A DNA stretch of 64,000 bases from Metallyticus violacea (taxonomy: Eukaryota > Arthropoda > Insecta > Mantodea > Metallyticidae), in NCBI GenBank assembly GCA_030762175.1, contig CM060835.1, positions 81,897,001-81,961,000 of the forward strand. The letters run 5' to 3'. A model generated the notes under the pieces. It was not told the origin of the DNA. It did not search any database and saw only the letters and a list, made by a program, of their open reading frames with translations. Position 1 is the stretch's first letter. Each line of letters starts with the position of its first letter. Both the position numbers and the translations under genes were made by a program. Below, in pieces: positions 11,281-23,460 of the stretch.

Positions 11281-12102
11281 TAAGCATGAATAAATTAATT
11301 GAAAGGGCAGCAAAGTACCCTTACTAACACAATCTGTTCCTAATAGCATGGAGAATATGATACATTAACCAAACACAAGCAATGATTTTTGAGTGAAATG
11401 TTATGGTTATCCTCATTGAATTGATGACTTGGTAAATTTCAAAGAATCCAAGCTTGGAAAATTTCATGCATGGCAACTCATAGTGGTACAAATAGAGAGC
11501 CATTTGAAAGTTGGGCAAACTATGCCTACAAATTGCAAATGTGAATCTTTGGTATTTCAGGGCAGAATCAAGTATACCATATTTCAATGGAAAATAATAT
11601 TTGGTGCTATTCAAGAAGTAGTAGTAGTCCTAATTAAATCAATGATTCAATAACTTTAATAGTTACTTTAATTTTTTTTGCAAAATAAAATTTAATTGAA
11701 GGTAATTAGTTTATCCTGAAGTTTATCGTACCAGTTGTATAGTAGTGTGTTACATTGTGCATGTAAACAAAGCCATTCTGTAAGCTATCAAAATTGTACT
11801 AAATTTCTACAAACAGAAATGTATACTAGATTTTGTACTAAGAATCATATTCTAACATTCACTGTTTTGGAGTTACAAAGCTCCAAAATTATATTCAGAT
11901 TCAATTACAGCTAAAATGAAAAGTGCATGATTATTGTATATTTATATTATGAGTTGCCTTACTATTCCAAGAGTATTGAATCTTCATCAAGCTTACTTGC
12001 TACGTAGGAGTAAAGTTATAATTAATATGTTAATTATGCATAACAGGTATCTATAGAGAAATAATTTGATGTTTCATCAAACCTATTGTGTAATTGTTAC
12101 AG
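11281..12102 (+). other. STE24 intron (upstream of first visible exon), no gene seen
   Basis: AT-rich intronic sequence ending in the acceptor TTGTTACAG at 12094-12102. I find no earlier STE24 exon here. Confidence 0.6.
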
Positions 12103-12397
12103 ACTGTTGGATTCTTCATAAAGGATAAGATAAAAGCTTTTATTGTGGGGCAAGTGATCATTTTACCACTGATTGCTTCAGTAATTTATATTGTGAAAAT
12201 TGGAGGAGACTACTTTTTCATATATCTCTGGTTATTTGCAATGGTCATGACATTCGTGTTATTCACCATTTATCCAAACTATATTGCACCACTATTTGAC
12301 AAATATACACCATTGCCTGATGGAGACCTCAAGACCCGGATCGAAAAACTAGCAGAAAGCATTGCATTTCCATTGTATAAACTTTATGTTGTAGAAG
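12103..12397 (+). CDS. ZMPSTE24: CAAX prenyl protease 1 (STE24/ZMPSTE24), visible exon 1
   Basis: Exon begins after acceptor TTACAG with ACT GTT GGA TTC (phase 0) and ends at GTA GAA G before donor GTAAGA (12398), splitting a Gly codon. It encodes [13 protein letters not shown], a membrane segment ([17 protein letters not shown]), [14 protein letters not shown], a second membrane segment, [15 protein letters not shown] and [10 protein letters not shown], colinear with animal STE24 at roughly residues 155-255. STE24 is a multi-pass zinc metalloprotease of ER and inner nuclear membrane that removes AAX from farnesylated CAAX proteins and, in animals with prelamin A, trims it further. The upstream exons, covering about 150 residues, are outside the window. 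No frame damage. Confidence 0.95.
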
Positions 12398-13859
12398 GTA
12401 AGATAACGGTACCATATTTAAGCATTTGGTAATTATAATGGAGGTAGCAATTTTAAAGGGTTCTGGAATAATCAGAGAGTTGAAACTCGGATATTTTGCC
12501 TTATTCGTTCAGATTATTATTTATTTCTTTAAAATTGTGTACTCTGTAAGAGCATGATTAAACTTCTGTTTTTATAAGTTAATTCTTTTTTATTATATAT
12601 ATATTTTCTCATTACTCATTGCTTTCCCATGAAAAATTTAGTATTACAGGGCATCTGGTTCTTGAAATTTTTTTTGTATTTTTTGGTTAATGATTAATTT
12701 TTGTTCGATCTGTGTTAGTCAAGTGTCTGCTAGCTAGCATTGTTTCCTTTGTTAAAAACCATATATTTTGCCATTCAATGAAAGAAAATACATTAGAGGG
12801 CATCTATGTATCAAGATTAAGTTAGCAAACTAACTATTTTTAATGTAAAGTTTGCTCAGCGTTGAAGTACAAAAAACGTGCTATAGTGGATGACCACAGA
12901 GTGAACGTCTAAGAAAACCATCAGTGCTTCTGAAGACAGTAGGGTCATAATATGCTGTATTAATGAATATTGTTATTTGCAACTGGATATTTTACCAACT
13001 GGCTGACCTGAATGTTTTACAGGAAGACTTACCACAACACAAGCTTTTTCGAGCTAGTAAAGAAAGGAAATGTGATATGTAACTATAGTGCATGGATTTT
13101 TATTGTCTTATATTGACTTAATACAAGGAAATCTCCTTTCATTTAAAATACAGCTTAAGCTGGCAAACTCATAATGTAAACAATATTCATATTTATTATC
13201 ACAGAATTTCTTAATAAGCAATGGCACCTGACCCTATGTTCACTCTTTCTATATGACACCTGATCCCTATGTTCACTCTTTCTATTTACCATCTATTTCC
13301 ATTTGTTTATTTTATAAAGCATTTGTACCACTGCATTCAAATGTACATTCTACATCTGCTCCTAATAATATTTTATAAAGGATAATATAAAAGATTTGTA
13401 TTTCCCTTTCAGTCACAATGTCCATTTTGATCTGCAACAAGTACGCCTTTTAGTTTCATTCGTGTTATTCATATAACTTACCTTTCTCAATTGGTCTTCA
13501 TTATTTTAAACATTCCTTTTTTTCTATTTCAATATTTCAAAGTTTCCTCCATAATCACAATTTTGCTACCATCTGTCCCATTTTATGTGCATCTTTGATG
13601 TTGCTATTGCCAAATAACTTTTTTATAAAACAGTTTTTTAACTAAATCTACAATTTCCCATTCTTCTTTCTAACCATTTAATGTCCATTTCTGCAGTTTT
13701 ATACAAACATGGCCCTTTTGCTATGCTAATGACTTTTGTTTCTCCCGTTTTCCTGAAACATCAATTTTGATTCCCAAACAATCAGTAATATTCCCCACTA
13801 TATGAATAATACCCCCCCTTTTTTTAAATAGTGTTTAATGCCCATTTTAACTACTAAGG
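12398..13859 (+). other. STE24 intron 1, first part; small tandem repeat
   Basis: Intronic AT-rich sequence starting at donor GTAAGA. A 32-bp direct duplication (CACCTGA.CCCTATGTTCAC) lies at 13225-13288. No coding segment recognised. Confidence 0.6.
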
Positions 13860-14560
13860 CATCATAGGCGGTCAATTGGTTCAATCTGGTGCCATGGTGA
13901 ATAGGATTCATGATTGTCGTGCAAATTATTACTAACAATTAAAATGTACATTTACTTGCCATTATCAAGCAGGAAGATGCTGGAACTGCCTCCCTTCATT
14001 TTCCATACATTTCTGGCATCTGTTTATAAAATTAACCATTAATTTGTGCAGTTCCTTTTGAGAATTGAAGAAATTTCCTCATGAATATTATTTTTCAGTT
14101 CATTCTTTTGTGTGTGTATTTGACTTTACATTTTTTCCTTTAATGCCCCCCAGAAATAAAAATTGCAGGGTGTTAAATCGAGGACCTAGGGAACCATATG
14201 TTGTTAGTGATGGCTCTATTGTTGAATATTTCATGAATTGCAAGCAAGGAGACATGAGCTGTATGTGCCATTGCAAAGTCCTGTTGGAAAGTCACAAATC
14301 CATGTTTTCTCAATGGGGTCGATGTTTATCATGGAATTGTTCAGAAGCCAGATTTAAAAATGAACTGGACTGCAGATCCTGTTTTTAAAACTCCAATTTT
14401 TTGGAAAATGACATCTCGAACATGTTTTCTTCACATTCTTTCGTAATTTAAGAGCATTGATAAATTTTATGAACTGGTTATAGAGAGTGGAAGTGACATT
14501 AAAATAGCTGGCCCAAGCATTTAAATGCCCTGCTGAGAAGCTGGTATTGAATGTGTTAAA
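13860..14560 (-). mobile_element. Tc1/mariner-superfamily transposase remnant (DDE_3-like)
   Basis: Reverse-strand reading gives QQDFAMAHTAHVSLLA (second catalytic Asp region, family QQDGA.AHTA), then a SSDLTPCNFYFWGALKEKM segment (family SPDLTPCDFFLWGYLK), then a C-terminal RCQKCMENEGRQFQHLL, all between about 14370 and 13960. Frames are broken. No terminal repeats seen. The first catalytic region is not recognisable. Confidence 0.7.
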
Positions 14561-15253
14561 GTATATAGAAAACTTAAAATGTTGGATTTTCAGAAAAAAT
14601 ATATGCTAATGGGTAATTCTAATGTAAGGGTGGGAAAAGGACAGTTACAGTTAATTTATCTATCTGAAGAAATGACTTCTTGAATTTAGGATAAGGATTA
14701 GTATAGATAAATATGTAACAGAGAAGACAAAATATTACTTTATTTTGGGGGGGATTATTTAATTATATTTAATGGAATGAGCAGAAAGGATAAACATTTA
14801 CATAATGTTCTCTTCTGAATCAAACCATTAGAACACTCTTTATGGCTTCACTTATTGGAGATTTACTCCACAGGTTCGTGGACCCTAATCCACATCCACA
14901 GCTGTTAGTCAACTAAGAAGAGATTATTAATGTATATTTCACCGTCTTACATTCCAAATTGAATTAATATTGAAACATTTACATTTTGTAACAAATATGG
15001 CCAAAGCATGGTAGATTATGTATTATGTAATATGAACTAAAGTGTTTTCTTATAGACCTCGAGGATTTAAGTATAATTTTGTCTGGGGCTTTTAGAAATG
15101 TTTGTCCTAAAATGATTACTGAAAATAATATCTATCTCATTCTTCCTTTCTGCACTCATGATTAAATCTTGTTGCAATAGTCATATGTTTCAGGCACATG
15201 CGATTCTATTCATTAAATTAGTATTGTGTCCTATCCTATTCTTGTTTTTGCAG
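14561..15253 (+). other. STE24 intron 1, last part
   Basis: No feature recognised apart from the acceptor TTTTTGCAG at 15245-15253. Confidence 0.6.
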
Positions 15254-15495
15254 GCTCTAAAAGATCCACTCACAGCAATGCTTATTTCTATGGTTTCTTC
15301 AAGAACAAGCGCATAGTGCTCTTTGACACTTTACTTAGGGATTACGTTCCAGAACATGACTCTGAAAAGACAACAGAGAATGTTGTTGTTAGTGAAAAAA
15401 AAGGATGTGATAACGATGAAGTTCTTGCTGTTTTGGGTCATGAATTGGGACATTGGAAGTTGAATCACGTCTTGAAGAACATTATCATCATGCAG
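15254..15495 (+). CDS. ZMPSTE24: STE24 exon 2: zinc-binding HELGH motif
   Basis: Starts GC TCT AAA (completing the split Gly: VVEG-SKRS), ends CAG before donor GTTTGT (15496), phase 0. It encodes [32 protein letters not shown], a short charged linker, [19 protein letters not shown] and [14 protein letters not shown] at 15439-15453 is the HExxH motif: two zinc-ligand histidines and the catalytic Glu. The linker between DTLL and GC is shorter than the acidic insert I recall in vertebrate ZMPSTE24. Reading frame intact. The donor GTTTGT is a weaker match than GTAAGT but is the only site in register with exon 3. Confidence 0.96.
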
Positions 15496-16339
15496 GTTTG
15501 TGCCACTTTATCCTTTATTTTAAGTAGTATGCTTCTAAAATTAAACACTTCGTTAAAATGTTACTGTTGCTGCAAATCAGGTTAGCAATGAATACAAATG
15601 ATATTGTAAGAAATTAATATATAGTTTCAGTTATTCAAAATTGAACACAGTAATTAAACATATTTGTGAATGCTTCCCCATCAAGAGAGAGAGACATACA
15701 GACAGATATGAGGAGTACATGTAATTTCTTATGAATTTTCCAAGAAGTTTGTTATTAAGGTATATAATGGAAAGGGTGTATTTATTTACTATTGAAGATA
15801 ATTTTTCAAATCTATTGAGCCTTTTTCCAGGCAGGTTTCTTCAGAGTAAAGCATATGGGTGCACAACATAATTTACTGAGTATATATTTGCATAATGAAG
15901 AAAGTAATTGTCCAGCATAATAATAAATAGCAATGTACTTATAGCAGGATAACATGAGTAACTGAAATGAGTTCATCACCATTAATGCTATTAATGGTGA
16001 GCATATTTTATTTAACCCAATAACATGATATTTCAATATCTTCCTCGGCCACAGAAGTCAGATTTAAATAGCTCTTTAGGGGTGGAAAGCATGCTCATAT
16101 ACAAACTGTCATAAAAGAGAAACTAATGATTTTTTTATTCAAATTTTGCTTGCAAACCAAGAACATTATTGACTTGCCAATTATGTGCATCTAGTATGAT
16201 GGATTAGCTCGGTACACCATAAAGCAGTCTAGCAAATGGAAAGCAACTATATATTTAAATTGTACTTAGGAAGCTATAAACAATGGAGTGATTATATATC
16301 CTATCCTATTATAATTTATTAAATATGTTCATATTAACT
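15496..16339 (+). other. STE24 intron 2, first part; small palindrome
   Basis: No coding segment. A perfect 11-bp-arm hairpin TCACCATTAAT-GCT-ATTAATGGTGA lies at 15976-16000. Confidence 0.6.
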
Positions 16340-16990
16340 CTACTTATACTACATTTTAGGATATGTTTTGAGGGCAATCACCCATCATCAGCTGTTGACT
16401 AATTACTCATACTTGATGTGGTGGCTGGATCCCAAGGTGCATCTGGCAGTCTTTGATGTTTTTAATACAAACTTGCCGAATTCATCCATGGGTGGAATGT
16501 CAACATTCATTAAGTTTTTTTTTCATTTTTCAGGATGAAATTTTTTTCCCAAGTTGATAGCTCTATTAAGGTTGTACAATTCTTTCAGCAGCTTAGCCTC
16601 CAGTTTAATTTCATGATTTTTGGCACAAAAGTGAGCTACCACTGCTGATTTATCAATCTATTTAAAATTAATATTATTAAAGTGTTCCTTTCTCCAAATT
16701 TCTAAATTTCTCTTTGTTTTCCTATGTATTTTTTATTACAGTCTATACATTTAATTTCATAAATTCTTGATTTCTGTTCTATTGGTATGGTGTCTAATAC
16801 TGTGGAACCTAGCACAGTTTTGATTTTATATTTATTCTTTGTGCTAATTTTATGCCATGTTCTTGTAAATACTCTATTAAATTTGTTGCGGTAAGTCCAA
16901 TGTATGTAAAACTATTGAATTTGTATCTTTCCTTGATATTCTTCAGTGTGGAAACCTCTCATATAAATTTTTTGTCTTTTAAATTTATTG
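16340..16990 (-). mobile_element. Penelope-like element 3' fragment with GIY-YIG endonuclease remnant (copy 1)
   Basis: Reverse-strand reading shows a GIY-YIG-type end of a Penelope-like element: a degenerate EFMKLNV..TVIKNT block, EKFRNLEKGTL (family NRxxH/REHF helix) and LLCQKS (family FCQNHE.). The family pattern is GIYxIxCxxC..YIGKT.R.L..R..EH. Related copies at 21450-22160 and 22174-22765 align with it and are better preserved. The 3' end carries an ACTGATGATGGGTGATTGCC-like tail. Frames are broken. Confidence 0.65.
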
Positions 16991-17289
16991 ATAATTTTTA
17001 TTATTGTGCGCTTGTTGAAACCATTGATTATTGCTGTATTATTACTGTTGTTATTATGTTTTATACTCTGTTTCTGTGAGTGAGATGTTAATTATTGTGT
17101 GTGCCAAGCTGTAGAACACTACCTATTTGTGTGGTAGTGTGGTTATGACATTATTTTTACGGATTTTCTGTGTGTGCTGCTTTTTTTTTTTTTTTTATTC
17201 CAAATTAAAGTTACTGTCTGAATTTCTTATAATTTTTAAATCTAGGAATTGGAACCACTCTTTTTTTTCTCCTCTTCCATGGTAAACTA
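16991..17289 (+). other. STE24 intron 2, middle part
   Basis: AT-rich with a T14 run near 17183. No gene. Confidence 0.5.
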
Positions 17290-18480
17290 CATAGATTTAT
17301 GTTGTAAATTAAGGAGCTTCAGAGCGTCCATCAGTTATGGTTTTTGAAAAGTTCTGTGAATGAAGCCAAAATTATGGCATAGCTTTGAAATTATTCTTAT
17401 TTTTTCAACATAGTGTCCCTTGGCACTAATGCACTTTCTGAAGTAATGCTCCAAAGCTTCTGTCCCGTCATAAAAGTCAGATTCCTCCAGGCGTGCAAAA
17501 TACGCTTCAATGATTAAGCTCTTCATTTGGTAAAATTTATTTCAGCCAAGGAATTTTCTCAATTTAGGGAATAGATAGAAGTCCAAATGAGCCAAGTTAG
17601 GGGAATAAGGCAGATGTGGCAGAAAGTCGTATCCATTGATTTTTGCCATTGCAATGATACATGTATGAGGGTAGCACTGTCTTGTTGCAAGATGACTATC
17701 TTCTTTGTTAAACTCAGTCTTTTCTCATGTATGTTTATCTTCAGTAGGTCCAAAAGGTAGCATAATACACTCCAGTGATAGATGTTCCAGTGGGAAGATA
17801 ATAATTAGCAGTACACCCTTAGCATCCCATAAAACCATCTTCCCAGCCAATATCACCACTTGCCTTCTTTGGTAGTATAGAATGTGATGCTTCTATTGTT
17901 TAGACTGTTTTGTTTCAAGTGTATAGTAATGTGCCCAAGTTTTATCATTGGTCATAAATCAACACATTTATTGGGATCTCTCTGAAAATGGGCCAAATTT
18001 TGCTGAGAGATTTGCACTCTTTGATCCTGAGTTAGCAGTTGCAGCACCCATTTTCCCATGATTTTTTTCAAGCACAATTCTTCTCACAAAATGTGAAATA
18101 TGTGTTCTGAAATGTCCAAAGCTTCAATTTTATTCAGCAATCCTCCAGAACTACATCATGTATCTTATCAATAATTTGTGATGTAATGAATTTTGGTTGT
18201 TCTTTATGTGGGTCATAGCTTTCATGCCCATGTTTAATCTCTGAGTTTCACTTAGAAATGGTTGAAAATGATGGTATAGGGTCCCATAGAGTGTTTATCA
18301 TATGTTTCATTCATACCCTTCTTTACCAAGTATTTAATAATTGCTTATTGTTCGATATTTGCCATTTTTTGTGTAAACACATGACTGCACTGCAACAAAT
18401 AGCTAGAGCTACTATAATTCTTGACCAATCCATGTATTACTGCACAAATGTTTCTATGGAAGATGGTGAGATTTGATAAC
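17290..18480 (-). mobile_element. Mariner-like transposase pseudogene (DD34D)
   Basis: Reverse-strand segments in order: TWAHYYT (family DETWVHHYTPE) near 17930, a DAKGVLLI-like stretch near 17820, KKIVILQQDSATLIH near 17690-17650 (family VLFHQDNAPAHT), LPHLPYSPNLAHLDFYLFP near 17600, then AYFARLEESDFYDGTEALEHYF, a KCISAKGHYVEK motif at 17500-17390, all typical of mariner C-termini. The third catalytic Asp of SPDLA appears as Asn. Several shifts. The remote N-terminus may reach 18480, which I cannot confirm. Confidence 0.75.
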
Positions 18481-19034
18481 AAAACTGCTTAGGAGCAGCT
18501 GCAATCTGTGGGCCATTCCAGAACTTTTAAAAGTTTTCTTGATTAGGTTAAACAATTATGTACATAGGCGTAATCATTTCCTGAATTATGCAATACCTGT
18601 AGCTACTACTTGGCAAAATGACAACACATGTTAGAAATTATTCAGGTAAGTGATGGTACGATGTACTGACATAAACACAAACTAAATGGTTGCAGTACTT
18701 GCTCCCAACAGGTCAAAATGTATGTTGGATTTATGATGTAGTAAAAATAAGTTTTTTGTTTATTTGTTTATTGTCAGTTAATGCCCTGGTTGGCAGAAAT
18801 AAAGATTCATGATGGGATAGAGGGGAATGGTAAGGAGGAGGTTATGCATTTGCATATGGTTTTTTATTTATATACTTAATGCTACATTTGCATTCAATTT
18901 ATGGCTTCTGGCTTCTAGACTGTTTCATTTTTCTTTTCATTATGCTCTACATGTTATAACTGAGGAAAGTGCACTCTTGCCCTTGTACCTACAGTTGCAC
19001 AGATACAAATGCGTTCATAGAGATAAATGTTTCC

Positions 19035-19096
<62 letters not shown>

Positions 19097-19240
19097 GCAG
19101 CAAGTACAAGTTCAAAAAAGAAGTTTATGAAATACTTTTTTTGCAGATGAAACTTGAAAATATAAGGTAGACTGTCATTGTCTAATAACCAAGAATAAAT
19201 TTTAAAAATGTATTTGTTTAATTAATTTTTTGTGTTGCAG
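18481..19240 (+). other. STE24 intron 2, last part, with (AAT)n array
   Basis: Contains a 20-unit (TAA)n microsatellite at 19037-19096, 145 bp before the exon 3 acceptor TGTGTTGCAG (19231-19240). No other feature. Confidence 0.7.
19037..19096 (+). repeat. (TAA)20 microsatellite in STE24 intron 2
   Basis: Uninterrupted TAA units, 145 bp upstream of exon 3. Confidence 0.95.
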
Positions 19241-19384
19241 GTCAATCTTTTCCTGGTGTTTTTGGTATTTGGGTTATTGTACAAGTATGAACCTATGTAT
19301 CGTGCATTTGGATTTCATGAAGAGAAGCCTGTGCTGATTGGTTTAATTATAGTGTTACAGTTTATTTTTTCACCCTATAATGCG
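19241..19384 (+). CDS. ZMPSTE24: STE24 exon 3: membrane segments
   Basis: Exactly 48 codons, phase 0 at both ends, between acceptor TTGCAG and donor GTAAGT (19385). Encodes VNLFLVFLVFGLLY (membrane), YEPMYRAFGFHEEKPVLIG, and IIVLQFIFSPYNA, matching the STE24 segment that precedes the C-terminal catalytic motif. Frame intact. It is followed by a 15,070-bp intron filled with nested mobile elements. Confidence 0.95.
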
Positions 19385-19951
19385 GTAAGTTTATAATCAA
19401 CAGTACCGATGATATATTATTATTGAAAAAGTTTAAGCTTCACTCTTATTGTCTAAAAAATCTAGATCATCAAGCACGCAGTCTTATATTACTTCAAAAT
19501 AATAACTACATGGTAATGTAAAATCAGTGTTCATGCTAAAGACACTGAAACATGATATTATTGCAATAAGTTACTAAGCAGCAGTTTTGCCTGCATGTAT
19601 TGTGATATGTTTAGCAAAATATCTCTTTTATTATTGGTTCTGACTGGAATTATTTTAGGAGAGGTGCGGTTGGTTCATTTTATGAAAAGTGTAAAATGGG
19701 TCTGAAATAAGTGCAATAACACTTTCAAAAATACTTACTTCAAGTTGTAATTCAGCACATTTTATTTCCAAGTATGTGATTTTTAAAGAAATGTGTAGCT
19801 CATACTGTCTCTAGACCATTCTGCATATGGAAGGGGAAGGGGGTTGTTTTTATTATGGGGTCAAGATCTAGGTTAGAAGTGTGTCCAATTTCTTGCTACT
19901 TGCTATTTAGAAGTTTACAAACGAAACCATGTTTCTTGTAACCACTTTAAA
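19385..19951 (+). other. STE24 intron 3, first part
   Basis: Donor GTAAGT at 19385. No coding or repeat feature recognised before the LINE-A copy 2 leader begins at about 19952. Confidence 0.6.
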
Positions 19952-20167
19952 ACCTCTTAGGGGCCCACTTATTGGGTAATGGCCCTGAGACACTCTAGCT
20001 GCTCTCTCAGGTTTGCTTACTGTGTTTAATGCTTTAATAATTTTGCCATCTTTTATTTTTTATTCTTCTAACCTTCCTGTCCGTGGTCTGATGAGTGCCC
20101 CTGTGTTTGACATGGTAGAAGATGACTGGGTAACTGCTTAACACCCAGCAGTGGGTATCATTAGGAA
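19952..20167 (+). mobile_element. LINE-A copy 2, segment 1: 5' leader
   Basis: Aligns with 849-1078 of copy 1 by shared landmarks: AGGGGCCCA near the start, AGCTGCTC, TGTTTGACAYGGTARAA, GACTGGGTAAC, CCCAGCA.TGGGTATCAT. It stops inside the leader where a hAT-like element begins; the leader resumes at 23461. Confidence 0.85.
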
Positions 20168-21449
20168 CAGGATTTTAATGCAAATGCATATTCCTTCTCT
20201 GCTGTGTGAAGTTACTTGGTATATGAGCTAATTACTAAATTTCCAACAATTTAATCAATAATGCACATTTTACCTGTATTGTTAATAAGCATAATATTTG
20301 CTTGTTTTACATGTATATTTTATAAATATATTTTTATTTTAATTATTTTATCTTTATTTTACAAATACAATATAATATTTCCAAATAATAAGTGCCTTCG
20401 GGTCAGTCTTGAAATTTGGCAACACTGATGGTAGCTCATGCTGAACACAATCAATAGCCACGTCACATTGGTAATTTGGTCATAGCTGTTCCCTCACATA
20501 TGAAGGTGACTGTTAAGGAGTTCTCAGAATTGAGTTGAAGTGTGGCAGTTATACTTAATATAATATTAAAGTTAGTTTAAATTTAATTGTTTAGTGTCTC
20601 ATAAGATTTATAAAAATGTAACCTATAATTTACACAAAGGAAAGCATTTCAAAATATTTAACTGTAGTTTTAGAAATTGAATTTCGAAAATATTCCTGCA
20701 GATTCATAATCATTCTCCAGTTAGAACTTTAGGTCATGTAATTCAGTGGTATAACTAGTATATAATGAAGGCTTTGTTTTTGTGTAATGTGCCAAAAGTA
20801 AAAGTGAATGACAAAACTAGGTTATAGGGATATCAGTGCAAGTTTGAAGTAGATTTGTTAACTACAGATGGTACAATTTTTCAGGATGTTTGAGACAAGA
20901 TTAGTTGTTTTCTAGTGCTTTAACATTTGAGTGTAATAAACACAAAGATAATATTAAATTTAAATCCTCAAAAGGTGTCTTGGTACAAAAAACTTCTGTT
21001 TCCAAATATTTTGTTGACTCCATGAACTTGCTATGGAAAGATGATATTCAGTACAAAAGTTACATTTCAAATGTGACACATTTAACTTGTCTTGACCATG
21101 GGTTACATTAGGCTGCAGAAACAATTTGGGCAAATTTCAAGCTTGTAGATAAGCTGGTATCTTCTATAAAGAAAGTATTTGTTAAGGTGCTCTATAGAAA
21201 ACAAGCAGCATTTCAAGTTACACTTCCACATAAACCAGTTTTAATGTGCTGGGGAACATGGTTATGTGCAGCTCTATATTACACGAGAATTTGGAAACAG
21301 GAATGTAATGAATGCATTGATCCAAATTATTCTTCATCAATTAAAATTGCTCAAGATATATTAAAGAACACAGAAGTAGAACATATATGTATAATTTTTG
21401 AAGCTGTTTACAGTGAAGCTATTATATTTAAAATAATACACTATGAATA

Positions 21450-22160
21450 ACTTATTTACACACTTCAATTACTATGTTTTTCTAAGTTGGAACAATGTTT
21501 CGGGAACCAGTGTTCTCATCCTCAGCCATTGACCCAGTGATTTCTGATGCTCATGTTGGTCCCCTGCAGTTGTGTGAACTGTGGCGACCTCTGGTGGATT
21601 TGAAATGAGTCTAGAAAGATGATCCCATGGCGGAAGGTCAAAATTCATTGTGATTTTTTGATATTTTAGGATGAAAATATTCTCTCAGGCGGCCAATCCA
21701 AATGGGTTTTTTTATTTGTTTTGGAAGTTTTATCTCTGGGTTTATTTCATGATTTTGACAGCAATAATGATGTATCACTGCCGATTTTTCTATCTGTTTT
21801 AATTTGATGTTTCTAAAATGTTCTTTCTTCCGAATTATCAGATTTCTCTTGGTTTTTCCTATGTATTTCAAATTACAGTCTAAACATTCTATGGCGTATA
21901 TTCCTGATTTCTTTTCTAATGGGTATATTGTCTTTTAATTTTGAGCTTAAGAGATTCTTAATATTGTATCTGTTGATCGGGGCTAGCTTTATGAGCTTAA
22001 GAGATTCTTAATATTGTATCTGTTGATGGGGCTAGCTTTATATTGAGTTTTTTAAATATCTTTTCGAATTTGTAGTGCAGTTGTGGGTTATACGTGAATT
22101 TGCAATATCTTGTAGTGTCTTTGATTGCTTGTAGAGTCAATGTCTCTCGTATGGTTTAAA
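21450..22160 (-). mobile_element. Penelope-like element fragment (copy 2), left arm of inverted pair
   Basis: Reverse-strand reading: GIYAIEC.DCNLKY, YIGKTKRNLIIRKKEHFRNI (GIY-YIG endonuclease core, 21870-21800), HHYCCQNHEINPEIKLP, then WIGRLREYFHPKI near 21670. The element ends with the GAACACTGG..CCCGAAACATTG tail near 21500. It carries a 50-bp internal tandem duplication at 21943-22041 (GAGCTTAAGAGATTC). It is 5'-truncated: no RT is present. Confidence 0.85.
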
Positions 22161-22173
22161 CATATGTATAGAT

Positions 22174-22765
22174 TTTCACCTATAACCCACAACTGCACTA
22201 CAAACTCAAAAAGGTATTAAAAAAACTCAATATAAAGCTAGATCCGATCAACAGATACAATATTAAGAACTTCTTAAGCTCAAAATTAAAAGGCAAGATA
22301 CCCATAGAAAAGAAACCAGGAATATATGCCATAGAATGTTAGACTGTAATTTGAAATACATAGGAAAAACCAACAGAAATCTGACAATTCGGAAGAAAGA
22401 ACATTTTAGAAACATCAAATTAAAACAGACAGAAAAATTGGCAGTGGCACAACATTATTGGAGCCAAAATCATGAAATAATCCCAGAGATAAAACTTCTA
22501 AAAAAAATTAAAAAAAAAATCCATTTGAATTGGCCACCTGGGAGAATATTTTCATCCTAAAATATCAAAAAATCACAATGGATTCTTCTGCCATGGGATC
22601 ATCTTTCTAGATTCATTTCATATATACCAGAAGTCACCACACTTCACACAACTTGCAAGGGACCAACACGAGCATCAGAAATCACTGGGTCAACGACTGA
22701 GGATGGGATCGCTGGAAACATTGTTCCAGTTTAGAAAAACATAGTAAGTGAAGTATGTAAATAAG
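22174..22765 (+). mobile_element. Penelope-like element fragment (copy 3), right arm of inverted pair
   Basis: Forward reading: ECxDCNLKYIGKTNRNLTIR, KKEHFRNIKLKQTEK and HYWSQNHEIIPEIKLL at 22336-22505, then a tail ending GGAAACATTGTTCCAGTT and CTTATTTAC-complementary bases. It is a close reverse complement of the copy at 21450-22160 but lacks that copy's 50-bp duplication and the innermost 60-80 bases. Confidence 0.85.
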
Positions 22766-23460
22766 TTACAGAAGTAGAAACTAATTTTTCTTACATATCT
22801 CTGCATTTCTCTCCCGCTATTACTTCTTTGGGAATCAACAGTATTATTGTACTTCAAAATCACTGTCTCCAAATTAAATTGGGTACCTGGAAGGATTGGC
22901 AATGTAGTGAAGAAAAAAAGTACATAGTATTCTTTCAAAAATCTCAGGATTATATAAATTGTGCGAGATTGAAGAAATCTTTAGCAGGGAAATCTTCCAA
23001 ACTGCCTAGTGAAATACCAACAGATCAAATGGCAGCTATTGTATGGGCACACCTAAGTGCCTATGAGTTGGAGAGAAGTTTTTCTCACTATAAGGATATC
23101 TTAATAAGCAATAGTAGACAGAACAGCTAACATGGAAAATTTAAAACATTTGGTAGTCATAAACAGAAAAGAAGTTGAGATGTGGAGAACTAAACATGTG
23201 AGTACCATTATTTATTGTGGTTTCTTTTCTCATTTTTAAGGAAAATATATCCTAATTCTTCAATATTAAACATAAATTTTGATGAGTTAAATAATTCATA
23301 TGGTTTCCATAATATTCATGGAACAAATTGCATTAAATTTTTACTTTATATGAATATGATTTCTTGATACTTTTTATATCGGCATATTTATGTGCATACT
23401 ATGGAAGTTTTGAATGCATAAATGCATATTAAAGGGATTGTTAGAGCATAAAAGTCCCTA

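Larger units (their letters stand above)
20168..23460 (+). mobile_element. hAT-like element (CGBP1-type transposase) inserted in LINE-A copy 2
   Basis: This 3.3 kb insert separates two adjacent pieces of the LINE leader. Short imperfect inverted ends are visible: CAGGATTTTAATGC at 20168 against TAGGGACTTTTATGC on the opposite strand at 23460. Coding traces on + strand: a CGBP1-like start (PKVKVNDKTR near 20795), KHKDNIKFKSSKGVLVQK at 20938-20990, VLMCWGTWLCAALYYTRIW at 21238-21295 (family PVLTRWGTWLDAA.YY), then AYELERSFSHYKDIL at 23060-23100 (hAT C-terminal dimerisation motif). The ORF is split by two Penelope fragments and has stops. The TATCAT sequence next to both ends (20156-20161; 23463-23468) may be target duplication but is not a clean 8 bp. 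Confidence 0.75.
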
